DNA from: Forficula auricularia | Lineage: Eukaryota > Arthropoda > Insecta > Dermaptera > Forficulidae | Length of the DNA: 64,000 nucleotides | Direction: 5' to 3' | Assembly: GCA_024734495.1 (NCBI GenBank) | Contig: JALMQS010000128.1 | Span: 25,088,711-25,152,710 of the forward strand | Part shown: piece by piece, positions 23,110 to 36,130 of the stretch | Layout: the number at the start of each line of letters is the position of its first letter | How positions within the stretch are numbered: position 1 is the first letter of the stretch | Position numbers and translations under genes: made by a program | The notes under the pieces: model-generated | What the model was told of the DNA's origin: nothing | Databases searched by the model: none | What the model saw: only the letters and a program-made list of their open reading frames with translations

Positions 23110-23710
23110 CACTACAAATTTCCCCAAAAAACTTAAATAACACCTAAACTACATCGAATAAAATGAAATTATATTATATCCCATGAAAGAATATCTTATT
23201 ATGAAAAATCCTTAAAACGTGAGAAAAATATGTTAATTCTTTTTGAAGACATCGGTAAAGATATTAACAATTTCCACAAAAACTTCATTAAAACCTCCTA
23301 ATCGTCATTTACCAAGAACAAAAATATAACCAGATTAAAGAAGATGTATTAATTGTTGATTAAGCCTTAAAATTCCAGAAAAATATATAAATAAATCCGT
23401 TTTCGAGATACTGACAAAAACATTAAAAATTCCCACAAAAACTTCAATAAAACCTTCTAAACGTCATCCGATATAAATAAAACTATTATATATACATTAT
23501 TGAAGAACTAAATGTTGATAAATTTAGTAAAAATATATTCAAAGCGGTATTTGAGATATCACCAAAAAAAAAAAAAATGGAAATTTCCACAAAATTTTCA
23601 AAACTACTCTAAAAGTTATTCGATTAGGCTAATAATATATAGATATTAAAGAAGTTCAAATTTAAGATAATCTCTCGGAATTTCATAAATATATTCCAAG
23701 CTGTATTGAA
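23110..23710. repeat. Degenerate tandem repeat, unit about 150 bp, four units
   Basis: A motif like CCACAAAAACTTCATTAAAA followed by CC(T/A)..TAA.CGTCAT begins at about 23128, 23279, 23428 and 23588, each followed by similar sequence (AAAAATATAT, TTGATAA, GAGATA). Spacing is 149-160 bp. The units have diverged strongly. Confidence 0.5.
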
Positions 23711-23847
23711 TAAATAAATAATAAATAATATGAAAACATTATTTCCAAAACCAGATTGTGTTTTTGCTTTTATTGGATGTTCTTTCGAATACGATATCTT
23801 TTCCAAAATTGTTGAGATTCTTTCTTATTTGTTTTTTATAAGAAGAA

Positions 23848-24351
23848 AAATTTTTAAGAAAAAATATAAAACCGACTTCAAAAAAATTAAATGCAACAAA
23901 TAAAATACACTAAAAGGTATAAAATAATTATTATCTTATTTAGTTACAACTAAACGACGAAATATTAACATGAAATTACTTTTTGAAGTCGGTGCCAAAC
24001 AAATTATACCTATTATTTTTCTTAAAATTTTTTCTCTTTTTAGTGATGTTATTAATAGTGATTCTATCATCAGAACTTGACTAAATTAATATTGCACCAT
24101 CCCTAAGATACCCCCTTTCCAAAAAAAAGAATCATCGAAATCGGTTCATAAACAAAGAAGTTAGTCCTGAACAAACCTAACAAAAATGGTCTAATACCTA
24201 CGAAAAAAATGGGACCAATCGGAAGGTAGACTGGACCCAATGCAACATTAATTTCAAAATCGGTTCACAATTGCCGGAGATATGAGGTAACATAGGCACA
24301 AAAAAAAAAATTCAGTCGAATAGAGAACCTCCTCCTTTTTTTGAAGTCGGT
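23848..24351. mobile_element. ACCGACTTC element, copy 2
   Basis: It begins AAAACCGACTTCAAAAAAAT near 23868, has an inner GAAGTCGGT at 23985, lacks the second arm of the palindrome, and continues with the same tail as copy 1 to TTTTTTTGAAGTCGGTT at 24350. It is therefore a hairpin-deleted form. Confidence 0.65.
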
Positions 24352-25904
24352 TAAAAATGAACTCATTTAAAGAATTTTTTAGAAATAAATATTTGATTGA
24401 AATTGATCTTTACAAAAATCATCTAAAACAGGCCAGTTTTGGCCACAAGCGTCGCCAATTTTAAAGCGAAATAAATTAAAAAAAATATGTGTGAGCCTCA
24501 TCCACATAGGCTCAAGGGGAAGTGAAACTTCTTCATCCGCAGATGTTAATGAAATAATTTAAATTTCCTAATTTTAAAAAATGTTATTTGACATGAAATA
24601 TTAGTGGGTTTTAAAAAAAAATTCTCCCTCTATTGTCATATTTCCCCTTTATTGTAACAAAAAAAAAATCAAACATACATCGCTAGAGAAGTTTCACTTG
24701 AAAAATATCCCTAATTCTATTTAAAATGATTTTTAATTCTTTATAAGGATTCCTCACACCCCAAGATAAAAAAATATTTTATATTTTGGACTCCATGAAA
24801 AATTCGACAAAATAATGATTCGATAGCAATTTTAATAAAAATTTTGATTTCCCGGATAATAAATAGGTATATATTTAACTTGTAAATTTAAAACTTGTAT
24901 CTTATTTAGTTTACGAGTTACAATGATATGAGAAACAGACATACAGGGATTGTAATGACACTAATAGGATCATGTTACGACAAGAATTCTACATGTATAT
25001 TTGGTTGCATATCAACAGGCGTAGACAGAACACATTTTCAAAACTACCCCAAACTAATTTGTCCTAGATATATATGTGTTTTGTTATTATTAAAATAAAT
25101 AAGAAACTATTTATTTTTGTTGTTTCATTCTTTTACATAACTAATTTCTTTAAAATCCTAAAATTTTATTTAATATATCAATGTTTTGAAAACACTTCCA
25201 AATCTTTAGATCTTTTTCGTTTTGTAGGAAAATTAGCCTTTTATGGAGATCAGAATTCACAGACTTAAAATCGACTGCTATTATATACATAATATATTAT
25301 ACATAAAAGGGCAAACCATCTTCTAGCTCAGGGTTGAAGAACCTGTGGCCTTAGGGCCATATCTCGTATGAGTCTTTGTAGGTCAGTGAGCGCTGCCTTT
25401 TAATGATCTAAATTTCGATCAATAAATCCTTTTATTTTTATTAGTATTATTTTACTTCATTTTCAAATCTGGAACATATGCAGAAATTATTCTCTATGGA
25501 TAAATTAGTTCACTTTTGTGATTGTCAGAGAAGAAATAATAAAATGTATTTTATTTACTATAGAAATATGTTATATGCAATTTACTACATGAGTTTTGAA
25601 AATTTAATGATCGCTCTGGTTATTAATAAATAAGCCGGCAAAGTGCGAGTCGGACTCGCATATCTTGGAAACCGTATTTTAAGTATATAATTCAAAATAA
25701 TTGATATTTCAAATTAGTTTTCATTTGTCGTTAATAAGAAGAGAATGAAATTTTTTTAAGTTTAACCACTTCTAAATGACAACAGGTATAGTACAATATC
25801 CACCTAAAATTCGCCGCTTTGGAGCTCTATCATACTCTATTAAAATTATTAAAATAATAATAATAAAAAAAAATAGCTTTATTCAATAATAAGAAAATTC
25901 CATC
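24352..25904. other. Spacer with repeat scraps
   Basis: Mostly AT-rich. At 25330 CAGGGTTGAAGAACCTGTGG looks like one end of a hAT element. At 25636 CAAAGTGCGAGTCGGACTCG is a repeat scrap also seen, weaker, near 61855. No exon supported. Confidence 0.4.
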
Positions 25905-26025
25905 TCTACTAATCGCGAGATGGAATGGACTATTTTTAATTATATGTCAGAAGGGTTGTTTTTTAGCTTCTCAGGAATCGAACCCGTGTGCCAAAAACTG
26001 CAATCCTTAACTTACAGGGTATCAA
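25905..26025 (-). repeat. tRNA-derived SINE, copy 2
   Basis: Homologous to 21036-21165. The B-box region (ACGGGTTCGATTCCTGAG on the - strand) is partly decayed at its stem. Confidence 0.5.
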
Positions 26026-26039
26026 AATGGCCCGGAATG

Positions 26040-26380
26040 TCTATCTAGAAATAAATTATATTAAAAAAAAAAAAAAACTAAAAAACATGCTTCTAAAAAG
26101 TACAAAATAATGTAATACGTAATCAAAAAGTGTGGGGCGCAGAAACTTTTAATTGTAATTTCGACAAAGTGCCCCACGATTTTTCATTAAGTATTACATT
26201 ATTTTGTACTTTTTAAACATGTTTTTTAGTTTTTTAAAATATAATTTATTTTTTTACTCTTTGGTCTTAATTATTTTTATAGAGAAAAATTTGCGGAATT
26301 TAACAGAATGAAATATATTTATTTATTTATTATTTTTATATAATTTCATTTAAGGTAGTTGTTTTGCGACAATACTAGCA
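26040..26380. mobile_element. Palindromic MITE family M2, copy 1
   Basis: 26068-26140 (ACTAAAAAACATGC, then AAAAGTGTGGGGC) mirrors 26168-26240. The flank 26242-26350 matches, inverted, 28340-28460, so the element is longer than the hairpin. No ORF. Confidence 0.6.
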
Positions 26381-26470
26381 AAAAGTTAATCCTAGAGTAC
26401 ATAGAACAGACAATAAGGATTCATAATTCATAAGCCCAAAACTTTTTGCTGTTTATGTACCACTACTAGC

Positions 26471-26643
26471 CACGAGGGGTAAACCGCGACCTAAAATCGT
26501 GTACACCTACTTCCACTTGCACTTTCATTTCCAAGTAGAAGACAATAGATGACAATAGATTATCTAATGAATTCCAAAGTAATTCCAAAGTAATTCCAAA
26601 TAATTCCAAAGACACCTAATTCCAATCGCGGTTTACCCCTCGG
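26471..26643. mobile_element. MITE family M3, copy 1
   Basis: Ends CGAGGGGTAAACCGCG and, inverted, the same 16 bases exactly. 173 bp with no ORF. A second copy with a visible target duplication is at 61399-61566. Confidence 0.75.
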
Positions 26644-27429
26644 GTGAAGCTAATTTAAAGCATGTAAAAAACAGAGCTCGAATGGGAATTTTCTTTCTTA
26701 GTTTAGAATGGTTCCAAAAGATTAAGAGGTTTGAAGACCTAAGAAATCAAATAAATAAAAATATTATTAAAATAAAAAGTAAACCTTGATCTATTTTGTT
26801 TTGGCGAATAGTCAAATTTCGACATCTTTCTCTTCGATTATATAATATTTAGTTAAATATATAGGTAAATATTAAATATTAATTATATTAGAGAGTTTTA
26901 TATTGTGTTAAATAAATTAAAGCGATACATTATTTAATAGCAAGAGCTTGTTATTTTTTTTCGTACTCTTACACAATTCTTCTAAGTCGAATCGGTTTTA
27001 TAAACATTCGGTCAACCTCTCAAGTTTTATACAGTCATGGAGAGATAGATTTACGGGGAGGAAAGTTAAAGTGGGCTTGTCAGCATCCCAATTTACGTCA
27101 GAAGGGAGCAATATTTGTATTTGGGGAGTAAAATTGGAATTTGTTGATGAAGAATGAAAGGGCAGTTTGCTTGGGATCATCTTGCTTGCGGGTGAAGTTG
27201 CAGTTAGCCGGCCGTTCTGCCTCAGGCGTTACAAAACGGAGCTGATCATGCTCAGTTTTAAATGCTCACTAATATTATCTTCATTATGCACAGCTGAGGT
27301 AATCTGCATTTATATTTCATTTTTAATTTTACTTTTTTTTATAAATATCATTTATAAACTTGGCTACGTTATTTTTCATTTGTCATACTGTATGAGAAAA
27401 GAAAATTAAAGAAAAAAAAATGCTTGAAA
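26644..27429. other. Spacer, nothing recognised
   Basis: Open frames at 26948-27157 (+) and 26998-27180 (-) overlap antisense and show no domain. A more GC-balanced patch (27040-27260) may be an old repeat. Confidence 0.4.
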
Positions 27430-28240
27430 ATACGACCTAGTATTTTTTATTGGGTACCGTTCGAAGCCAAAGCGGATTAAGTTCAAATGTCATAATATTG
27501 AGATAAATGACATTAAAGTTGAGCCAGTTCTCACAGCATTGTATACTGGTTCTAGTTCTAGTTGGGTGTCACCATGGGATCGGATTTTTCTTGGCCACAT
27601 TACTTCAGTAGTAGAAGCTACTGCATGTAAGCTTAGCTTTCTATTTCGGACCAGATGTTTTTTTACGTCCACTCAACTCCTTACTCTATACAAGACTCAA
27701 GGTCTAGACACTATTTTACGCCCAGTCAACTTCTTACACTGTATAAAGCTCAAATTCGCCCCTGTCTTGAATGCGGCTCTCATCTGTGGAGAGGCGCCTC
27801 CAAGCATTCTCTCGCCACACTAGATGCACTTTAGAAGCAAGCTATTAAACTAATTGGAGACCCGGACCTAACTAACTCACTCGACTCACTGGCTCACCGA
27901 AAAACCGTTTCTGCACTTTCCCTGTACTACAGATACTATCATGGTGTCTGTTCAGTCGAGCTAAAATCAATTATCCCCCCTAAAGCCTTCTTTAAGAGAA
28001 ACATGCGGTTTTCAAACGCTGAGCACCCCTTCGCTGTCAAATTGGATAAAAATCGAACCAGTGCTTTCGCCAACTCTCTTATCTCTATGACCTCCAGAGA
28101 CCGGAACTCGCTTCAATCCACCGTCTTCCCCGCGACTTACAACCTTCAGCTGTTTAAGACCCTCATTCACAGATACCTTAGACTCCTACCCATCCCATAA
28201 AACCCCCTCTTCTTCTTCTTAACCGAACCTTACAAGGTTT
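27430..28240 (+). pseudogene. 5'-truncated LINE, C-terminal region
   Basis: Reading across frames gives FLFRTRCFFT, QLLTLYK, PVLNA (LE degenerated), LIGDPDLTNSLDSLAHRKT, YRYYHGVCS, a PPKAFFKRNMRF stretch, and a tail ending FKTLIHRYLRLLPIP and a stop at 28200. This is the region after the RT core of jockey/CR1-like LINEs. A segment of about 60 bp coding the QLLTLYK block is duplicated (27655-27700 and 27708-27755). An in-frame TAG near 27833 and frame shifts make it a pseudogene. Confidence 0.75.
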
Positions 28241-28279
28241 GTTTGGGAACGCATTTTTTATCCACTATCCATCTATCAA

Positions 28280-28640
28280 TGTGACTTTTGTTCTGTTAAA
28301 TCCCGCAAACATTTCTCTATATAAATAATTGTTTACTTACTCAATTTAAATGAAATTATATAAAAATAATAAAAATAAATACATTTCATTCTGTTAAATT
28401 CCGCAAACTTTTCTCTATAAAAATAATTAAGACTAAAAAGTAAAAAATAAATTATATTTTAAAGAAACTAAAAAACAAGCTTCTAAAAAGTAATAAAAAA
28501 ATAGTGTAATACTCAATCAAAAAGCGTGGGGCACTTTGTCGAAATTAATTAAAAGTTTCTGCGCCCCACACTTTTTGATTAAGTATTACATTATTTTGTA
28601 CTTTTTAGAAGCATGTTTTTAGTTTTTTTAAATATAATTT
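28280..28640. mobile_element. Palindromic MITE family M2, copy 2
   Basis: Inverted relative to 26040-26380. The hairpin is 28465-28625 with the GCGTGGGGCACTTTGTCG and GCGCCCCACACTTTTTG edges. The string TCTGTTAAATYCCGCAAAC appears twice (28290, 28392), so the left part is duplicated. Confidence 0.6.
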
Positions 28641-29751
28641 ATTTTTATCATTAGGTCAATGTGAAGAAGGGCTAAATTTTTGAAATTTTATCACTTTAAA
28701 ATAACGACCCGAGAGAACTTAAAAGTAGTCATTTTAAACGATTTTTGTACCAGACAAAGTTTAGAAATGGCTTAATTAAAAATTGTTACACAAATTCTAC
28801 GATTTCCTTCTTCTACCTACTTTATAAATATTTCTTCATCTTAAATGAAATAAAAATAATAATAAAAAAAAAAATTAAATCTGAAAATATCAATTTTCTT
28901 TTCTTTTTAATTATATTAAAAACGAGAGAGGGCAGATGTATGATTAAGTTTTATGGATGGCCCACAGTAGCAAATTTTTTCATATGAATGATTGATTTTA
29001 ATTTATATTTTGACAATATTTGTTTATTTGTTTCATGACTATTTATTTACAAAATATATTTCGGCTTAAAAATTTCAAAATTATAGTTTTTCCAGATAAA
29101 ATTTCATTATGCATTGTAATAGGAGCAATTGTTTGAGACTTGCCACGGTAAATTTTCTTTAATTATTTGTCTAGATATATATACATGTATATAAAAAGAA
29201 AATTCTCTTCCATCGAGATAATTCGGGCCTCGCCAAAATTTAACAATTACAGTTCGACATACCACAGTATTGAAAAAAATCTGACCCCTGTTTTCTAAGC
29301 TCAAAGTTTGGCTCGGGAGACAGATATTTTTATCGCATCCATAGACCCTTATTTTGCAGAGCAAACGCCAACTATTTGGTGGGGTTTAAGAGTTTAGAGC
29401 ATCGCTGGAAAAAGTGTATGAGATTAAATGAAAAAATAAAACACTTAACTGGACCGAAAAAATACTGATTTTTCTATTAGTCTTAAAACATTTCAAAGTG
29501 TACACTTGTATTCTCCTTTATAAATTGAAATTGATTACTGGGAGATTATTGACTTTTCGGTCATTTTAAACATTAAACATCGACTCATTTACCTTGAATA
29601 GGTACTGTTTTCAGAATAATGCAGGAGTTTTTATCAAGAATAACTTTTTATTTTTAAATTAATAATAAAAAAAATTCTTTAGTGAACTCTGTGTAGATAT
29701 AAAAATAATATTATTTCGATTAGTTTTTTTAATAGCTATTTTTTCTTCTAG
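28641..29751. other. Spacer upstream of the first visible adenylate kinase exon
   Basis: The missing first coding exon of adenylate kinase might lie here or further upstream, but I found no ATG exon with a matching donor. Short antisense frame 29107-29364 has no domain. Confidence 0.4.
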
Positions 29752-32700
29752 CCTGCTATAGATCCATCTCAGTTGACTAATCTACGAGATTCAAATTTAC
29801 CTATAATTTGGGTTATTGGTAAGTATACTATAATATACCTACCCATTTTGAACTAATTAATTATTTTATTAATGACGGAGATAAAATGGATTGGAACAGT
29901 TTTTTGATACGACACTTGGTTTTAAAATCAAATTTTCAAAATTGCATCAATTTATTCATTTTGATATAAATTTCACTTTTGTTTTATAATTCAAATTTGA
30001 TTTTGATTGTTTTTAGGTGGTCCAGGTTCAGGTAAAGGTACACAATGCGACAAAATTGTTGAGAAATACGGCTTTACACATCTTTCTACTGGCGACTTAC
30101 TTCGAGATGAAGTCAAAAGTGGTTCTCCAAGAGGAAAACATTTAACAGAAATGATGGAAAAAGGAGAACTTGTTCCTATGGTAATTTTAAAATAAGAGTT
30201 CAGTATAAATGTAAAACGAAACTCTATAATTTTGTTTATTAGTTGAATAAAAGATCTATAATTTTGTTATGATATCTGCTTAGGTCTGCCAGATTTTCAG
30301 AATCGCAAGCAGGGACAGCCCCCTCTTCCAAAATTTTGATTTCAATATAATATGTATATTCTAGGTAAAGAAATTTGGTATAATATTTTGGATTAACGTA
30401 AAGAAAGCAAAACAAATTGGTTAAAGTAAAATCATTGGCGTAGTTAGGGAGTTTTCCTAAGGGCGGCAGCCGACCAGCTGATTAGCCACCACAAGGTTTC
30501 AATTTCGGTAATCCGATTAGAGATCAACTGACTTTTTAGTAGAATTGACAAATTTTAGAAGTAACGAAATAATTTAATGAGATACACACATGATGCCTGG
30601 TAATAATGGAGTTTCGATTATTCTAGGGGGGAACAATAAGTTTTGTAGTTTTGTCTCAATTTCCACTTAAATTTCACTTTGAGGTAAACAAATTCATTTA
30701 AGGACTTTTATTAAAGACTTTTGATTTCCATCAGAAAAGTTATGAGAGAAATGTCTAAAATCATTAGTTTACGAGTTATGGAAATGTAAATATTTTTTAA
30801 TATAAAAATTCAAGCCCAATGATTTGGCCAGGAAATTTTTTGATTCATAAAATTTCAAATTTGGTTGATGATTCGGATTTCAATAACAATTTTCACCTTA
30901 ATACCAAAGTCCACTCTAATCTAAAACCGCTTTAATTTTTGTAAAATAATGTTTACTTTTCTCAGAAAAAATTATTTAATGAAATTTTAATCCTCTCTAT
31001 TTAAATAGTCAGGATCCTAATTATTTTTCTTTTTATTTTCTTTTAGTAAATTAAAATATCAAAATGTTTCTTCATTAGAGTTTTTGAATATGTAGAATAT
31101 CTAAGCCTCTAGAGCAGGATTTAACTTTACACATAAATTTCACCATCACTGCCTAACCCTTTGAGGTACACAAATTTATATAATGACCTTTATTAAAAAA
31201 ATTTAATTTAAAACAGAAAAGTTAATATGACTGAAATGTCTAAAATCAATAGTTTACGCGTTAAAAAATATTCCAATATTGTAGAGTGAATGGACTTGAA
31301 TCAATAAGTGTCTGAGTGATGGGGCGAGATATCCTCTCGATATATGAGACCAAAAGAATTATAAATGAGAGAGAAATCGATCTTATTTTATCGATTTAAT
31401 CTATCTTGAGGTTCATAGTAACTTTTTAATATAAGAAAATAGCATTTTGATTAAGAATTTTGTAGTTTAAAAGAAATTGTATGAAAAGATTTAATTTCTT
31501 CTCTCCGGGAGCAAATCAACGGCAAAAAGTTTTATTTTTTCTCATTAGATATTTATTCAAATCTATTGAAATTTTATATCTCTGTGTTATTTTCATTTAT
31601 CGTTTATATGAAATAATTATTATTAGGAAATTTTTATTTTAAAGTGTAGTTTATTTGAACTCCAATTTGAAAAAACGTTAATAACTCCGTTGGAAATTTT
31701 TTTAAAAATATGAAATTAATAGATATTATAAAACAATTAATTATTAATAATTTAATCAAATTTTGAACGAAATCGATTCAGTACTTGTTGAGAAAATCGT
31801 CAAAAACCACGAAAACCGTCTGTGAAAGGCCGTTTTAGAAACATTTTAAAATTCACCTCCATGTCACAAGTCAATGTTTCGTTTCATATGACTTTTTAAA
31901 CTTTTGACAAAAGCATCTCGTGCTTTCAAAAAACGGCCTTTCATAGACGGTTTTCTGGATTTTTGACGATTTTTTCAAAAAGTACTGAATCGATTTCGTT
32001 CAAAATTGAATTAAATTATTAATAATTAATTGTTTTATAATATCCATTAATTTCATATTTTAAAAAAAATTTCAACGGAGTTATTAGCGTATTTTCAAAT
32101 TGGACTTCAAATAAGCTACCCTTTAAAATGCATATTTCCTAATAATAATTATTTGATATAAAATATAAATGAAAATAACACAAATATGAAATTTCATTAA
32201 ATTTGAATAAATATCTAATATGAAAAAAAATAAAACTTTTGCCAATTTCTAGGCGAGAAAAAATTGAATCTTTTCAATTTCTTTTAAACTACAAAATTCT
32301 TAATCAAAATGCTATTTTCTTTCTTTCTTACTTTCTTTCTTCTTTCTTATATAATAGACATACTGTGAACCTTCAGATAAATGAAATCGATAAAATAAGA
32401 TAGTTTTCTTTCTCATTTATTGGTCTTTTTATCTAGAGGCTGGGTCGCCAAGTCACCCGGCATCAGCGAGTCATTTATTACGGTTTTCTATCTTTTTACC
32501 ATTTCTTAAAAATAATTAATCGATTTCTTTCTGAATTGAATTTAATTATTAATAATCGATTGAATTATAATATTTTTTAAAATTATTTCAATGTAGTAAT
32601 TAGCGTTTTTTCAAATTAGATTTCAAATAAACTACCCTTTAAAATGCAAATATTCTAATAAAAACTATTTGATATAAAAGATAAAGAATGTATTTCATAG

Positions 32701-35700
32701 ACATGAAATTTCAATAGATTTAATTGAATATGTGATGACTGATGAGGAAAAAATTAAACCCTTCTGGCATTTTTAGAATGATTTCGTGTACCTTCACATA
32801 GATTAAATCCATAAAATAAGATCGTTTTTTTTCTCATTTATAAATCTTTTGGTTTGTTTTATGGTGAGGTTGAGACACAAACCTCTCGGCATTGGGATCA
32901 CGTCATTTCATCAAGCCCATTTATTTACTTTTGATCTATTTAGAGTATGACCGAAACACAATTACAACCTGTCGACTTACGACGCGACGTATGAATTAGA
33001 CCCTAAAACCAAGATTGACCCGGTCAAACCGAGACATTTATATTGAATTTTTTATTTTAATTACTCTCTATCATGTTTTTCTGACAGGCCCTAAGAATTA
33101 TATTTTTATTTTTTATATATAATAATCTCATTATTCAAATAAAGATGGCTTGAAATTTACAATTAATATATGTATTGAATTTAATTATCATTATCATCAT
33201 AATAGATAATAAAGTCCTAAGATAGTAAGAAAACAATATTTATATAGTAATATAAATTTATTTAATGTAATAATAAAAAAGAATTTAAAATTTTAGGAAG
33301 AGGTCTTGGATTTGGTGAAAGAGGCGATGATCAAAGCTTTATCTACCTCTAAAGGATTTCTCATTGATGGATATCCCCGTGAAGTAATCCAGGGAGAACT
33401 TTTTGAAAAAGAGGTAAAAAATTCAATTAATTCAATTTCTTGTTTTTAATTTTTTTATCTTTATTCTTTTAACAATATTTGAAATTTTATAAATTAATAA
33501 TTTTAAGAAATCTTTAATTTTTAATAATTTTTTTAATGAAGAAAGCTTCCCCCTCACACACAAAAAAAGTTTAATTATAAAAAAAATCTAAAAATCACAC
33601 TTATTATTATCTCTTTATATACGTTTAATAAGCATAAATACTTATGTAAAGAAAAACATTATTTATAAAATAAAATTAAATATTATATTTTTCCGATTTA
33701 AATACGTTAGTATTTTTTTCTACTTTTGACTGTGGAAAATTGGTCGAATATTTCGTTGAAGCAAAGAGATCACCGCAGTTTATCGTCTTCCATACTCAGA
33801 TTACTAAAATTGACTAATTTTCCTGAGACATATTCGCAGTTAACAACAAGCTGTTAGGTTTTATCGGCAAACTAGCATTGGTTACTGTCAACAATCTTAA
33901 AAGTCTAACCTCTAACTGGAAGTTGTTTACCATTTTCGGTAAGAAACCCTAAAATTTTCCACTCAAATATTGTAAATTCTGATTGGTGATTTCTAAAAAT
34001 AGCAAGAAAAAAATATGAAATAAGATCAAATTCTATTAATACTTAATTAGATAAAGAATAAAATATTTTGACTTTTCCAACAACTTCCTAGTTCCTAGTC
34101 TCTATTTATGTATTAAACGGATGTGTGGCATAGGGACAACAGTATATTTAAGTATAAATATATGACAATTGCTCACTCGGACAATTTTTTATGGGGGATC
34201 CCATAAAGTGGGGTCCCTAAGCTATAGCTTGTGTAGGTTATACGTAAATCCTGCACTGCCTCACTTTATCTTTTTATCGGACGACTTCGACTTCTTTTTC
34301 CTTCGGGTTTGCTGTCTCGTACGACTCTTACTCTATTTTAGGCCATACACGCGATTCTTCTATTTTATGAGAAAATCACATGAATGTCATCTATTGGATC
34401 CGAAATGGAATGGATTATTTTTAATTATATATCCGGTTCGATTCCCAATGGATTAAAAAAACAACCCTCTGACTTATAATTAAAAATAATTAATTCCATA
34501 TCCGATTTAATAGATGACACCCTCTTGTAATTTTCTTATAAAATTTAAATTTATTTCTATCGGCAACTTGAACCCTCAGCTTCTTTCTTATAACTACAAG
34601 TATTTTGGATTTTACACTACTCCCGGATCTCTCATTTCTCAATTTGTCCATTCTTGTTTTACCAATGATTCTTCTACCATAAGTGTCTTCATCTCTGTAG
34701 ACTTCATCATTTAAATTGTTTTTACAGTGCCTGTTTATGTTTCACTTGCATAAATATTGGCCTTACAACCTACATTTTAGTATTTTCTTACCTTGGGTTC
34801 AATTCTCAGAAATTTATTGTTCCATTTGGAGTCATTTGTACACATCCATGGATGCTTTGACTATTTGTTTATCACCTCAATGTTTGGATCTTTGTAACTT
34901 GTAATCTGAACACCAAGGTAATTAAAGGCCATTACATTATTTTTGTAAAGATATTGATACAAGATTAAGCTGCACCAAAAGGTAGTCCGTGGACCCTTTT
35001 GTATCGTGAAAAGAGGAACACATTTCAGGGATTGGGTCGGAGTTAAAGGTTTTTGAGGATGCAGGTCTTGAAAGTCTGAAAGGTTATATGTAACCATGAA
35101 GACGGACTGGGGAAGTGAGTTCTAGTCTCTAGAAGTCATAGGGATAAACGAATTGGCGAATGCGGTTGTTCGCTTAGTATCCAATTTAATCGCGAATGGC
35201 TGGTGAATGTTAGAAACTTGTTCTAGAATCTTAAATTAAAACGATTCAGCTTAAAATGAAAGTTTCACTAATAATACTAAGATATTTCCAATATTGTTAT
35301 TAGTCTAATTCATATAAATTGTATCTTCCAGATCAAACCAGTGACTTTAATTTTGAATTTTGATGTATCTGATGCCACAATGACAGAAAGATTATTGAAT
35401 CGCGGTAAGACATCAGGACGGGTTGACGATAACGCTGAAACTATTAAAAAACGCTTGGATACTTTTCACTTGCATAGTAGACCGGTCATTGAGAAATTCG
35501 GCTCGAAATGTAAAACGGTATTTATTTATTTATTTATTTATACCTATTAAACAAATCTAAATTATATGAAAAATCTGGCATGAATTAAATGAATGTGACT
35601 TTACCAAATACAATTCCTCTCTTAGAGGTTTTGATAAACAATGGAGTCGCTCAATTTAAAATTTTTCTTAGTACTTCATTTGCCTACTTTTTTTTAGTTC

Positions 35701-35865
35701 TTTTAAAATCTTGAAAATAGAAATTAATGAGGTTTTCCTCCAAATTTTCTAATTTAAAACTAAAATGTAAATAATAAATTGCTTTTTCAGATTCCTGCTG
35801 AGAGAAGCCCTGCAGATATCTTCAGTGATGTTGAAGTTTTGATTGATCCGATAATGAAAGCTTAA
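29752..35865 (+). CDS. Adenylate kinase isoenzyme 1, five exons, 5' end missing
   Basis: Transfers phosphate between ATP and AMP to give two ADP in the cytosol. Exons are 29752-29818, 30017-30180, 33297-33413, 35332-35517 and 35791-35865 (stop TAA), all with GT-AG borders and matching phases; about 202 residues. Exon 1-2 code the P-loop [11 protein letters not shown] and the AMP-site [10 protein letters not shown]. Exon 3 has FLIDGYPRE. Exon 4 has [12 protein letters not shown] of the short lid, then ETIKKRL. Exon 5 is the C-terminus [15 protein letters not shown]. The short lid and length fit the AK1 class. The 29752 exon has no ATG, so an upstream exon is needed. Intron 2 (3.1 kb) holds a 1.1 kb palindrome and intron 3 (1.9 kb) a LINE relic. 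All catalytic motifs are intact, so the gene looks functional. An AATAAA lies about 10 bases after the stop. Confidence 0.92.
31345..32430. repeat. Large palindrome in adenylate kinase intron 2
   Basis: 31345-31860 is the inverted image of about 31925-32430. For example GAGAAATCGATCTTATTTTA pairs with the segment near 32385-32412 and AAGGCCGTTTT (31827) with AAAACGGCCTTT (31934). The spacer is about 65 bp. A third, diverged direct copy of the right arm follows at 32510-32850. No ORF. A foldback-type element is likely. Confidence 0.75.
34385..34545. repeat. SINE-derived inverted pair
   Basis: 34386-34428 (TGTCATCTATTGGATCCG, then TATTTTTAATTATAT) is the inverted image of about 34480-34520. 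The middle holds GGTTCGATTCCC, the B box of the SINE at 21036. Two SINE halves seem to be joined head to head. Confidence 0.5.
34515..35100 (-). pseudogene. LINE relic on the minus strand in adenylate kinase intron 3
   Basis: Antisense frames give [20 protein letters not shown] (the NYLGV.I.S block that follows the RT core), then in other frames [21 protein letters not shown], the 'thumb/connection' part of insect endonuclease-reverse transcriptase LINEs. Several frame changes and stops make it non-functional. Confidence 0.65.
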
Positions 35866-35873
35866 GACAAATG

Positions 35874-35879
35874 AATAAA
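35874..35879 (+). promoter_or_regulatory. Polyadenylation signal of adenylate kinase
   Basis: AATAAA starts about 8 bases after the stop codon. It is the nearest canonical signal. AATAAAATAA-type strings follow within 40 bases. Confidence 0.45.
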
Positions 35880-36130
35880 TCAAAGCAATATAAAATAATA
35901 CTTCAAATACATTTGAAAATTTAGACAATTTGGTTAATTATTAAATCATATACAAAAACACGAATATGAGTATTCAATTGATTTTTCAAACTGTGATGTT
36001 TAGATCGAATATAATAATTAAAACAACGAAAAACGAATTGCGAAATGTTTTCTTTTTGGGTTTTCTTTCATTTTTTTAGGTTTATATAAATATATCTATA
36101 TGATAGAGATATTTTAATATATTAAGAGTA

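Noticed and set aside
27539..27823. 94-codon open frame as a separate gene
   Set aside because: It is one frame of the truncated LINE at 27430-28240, including a local duplication.
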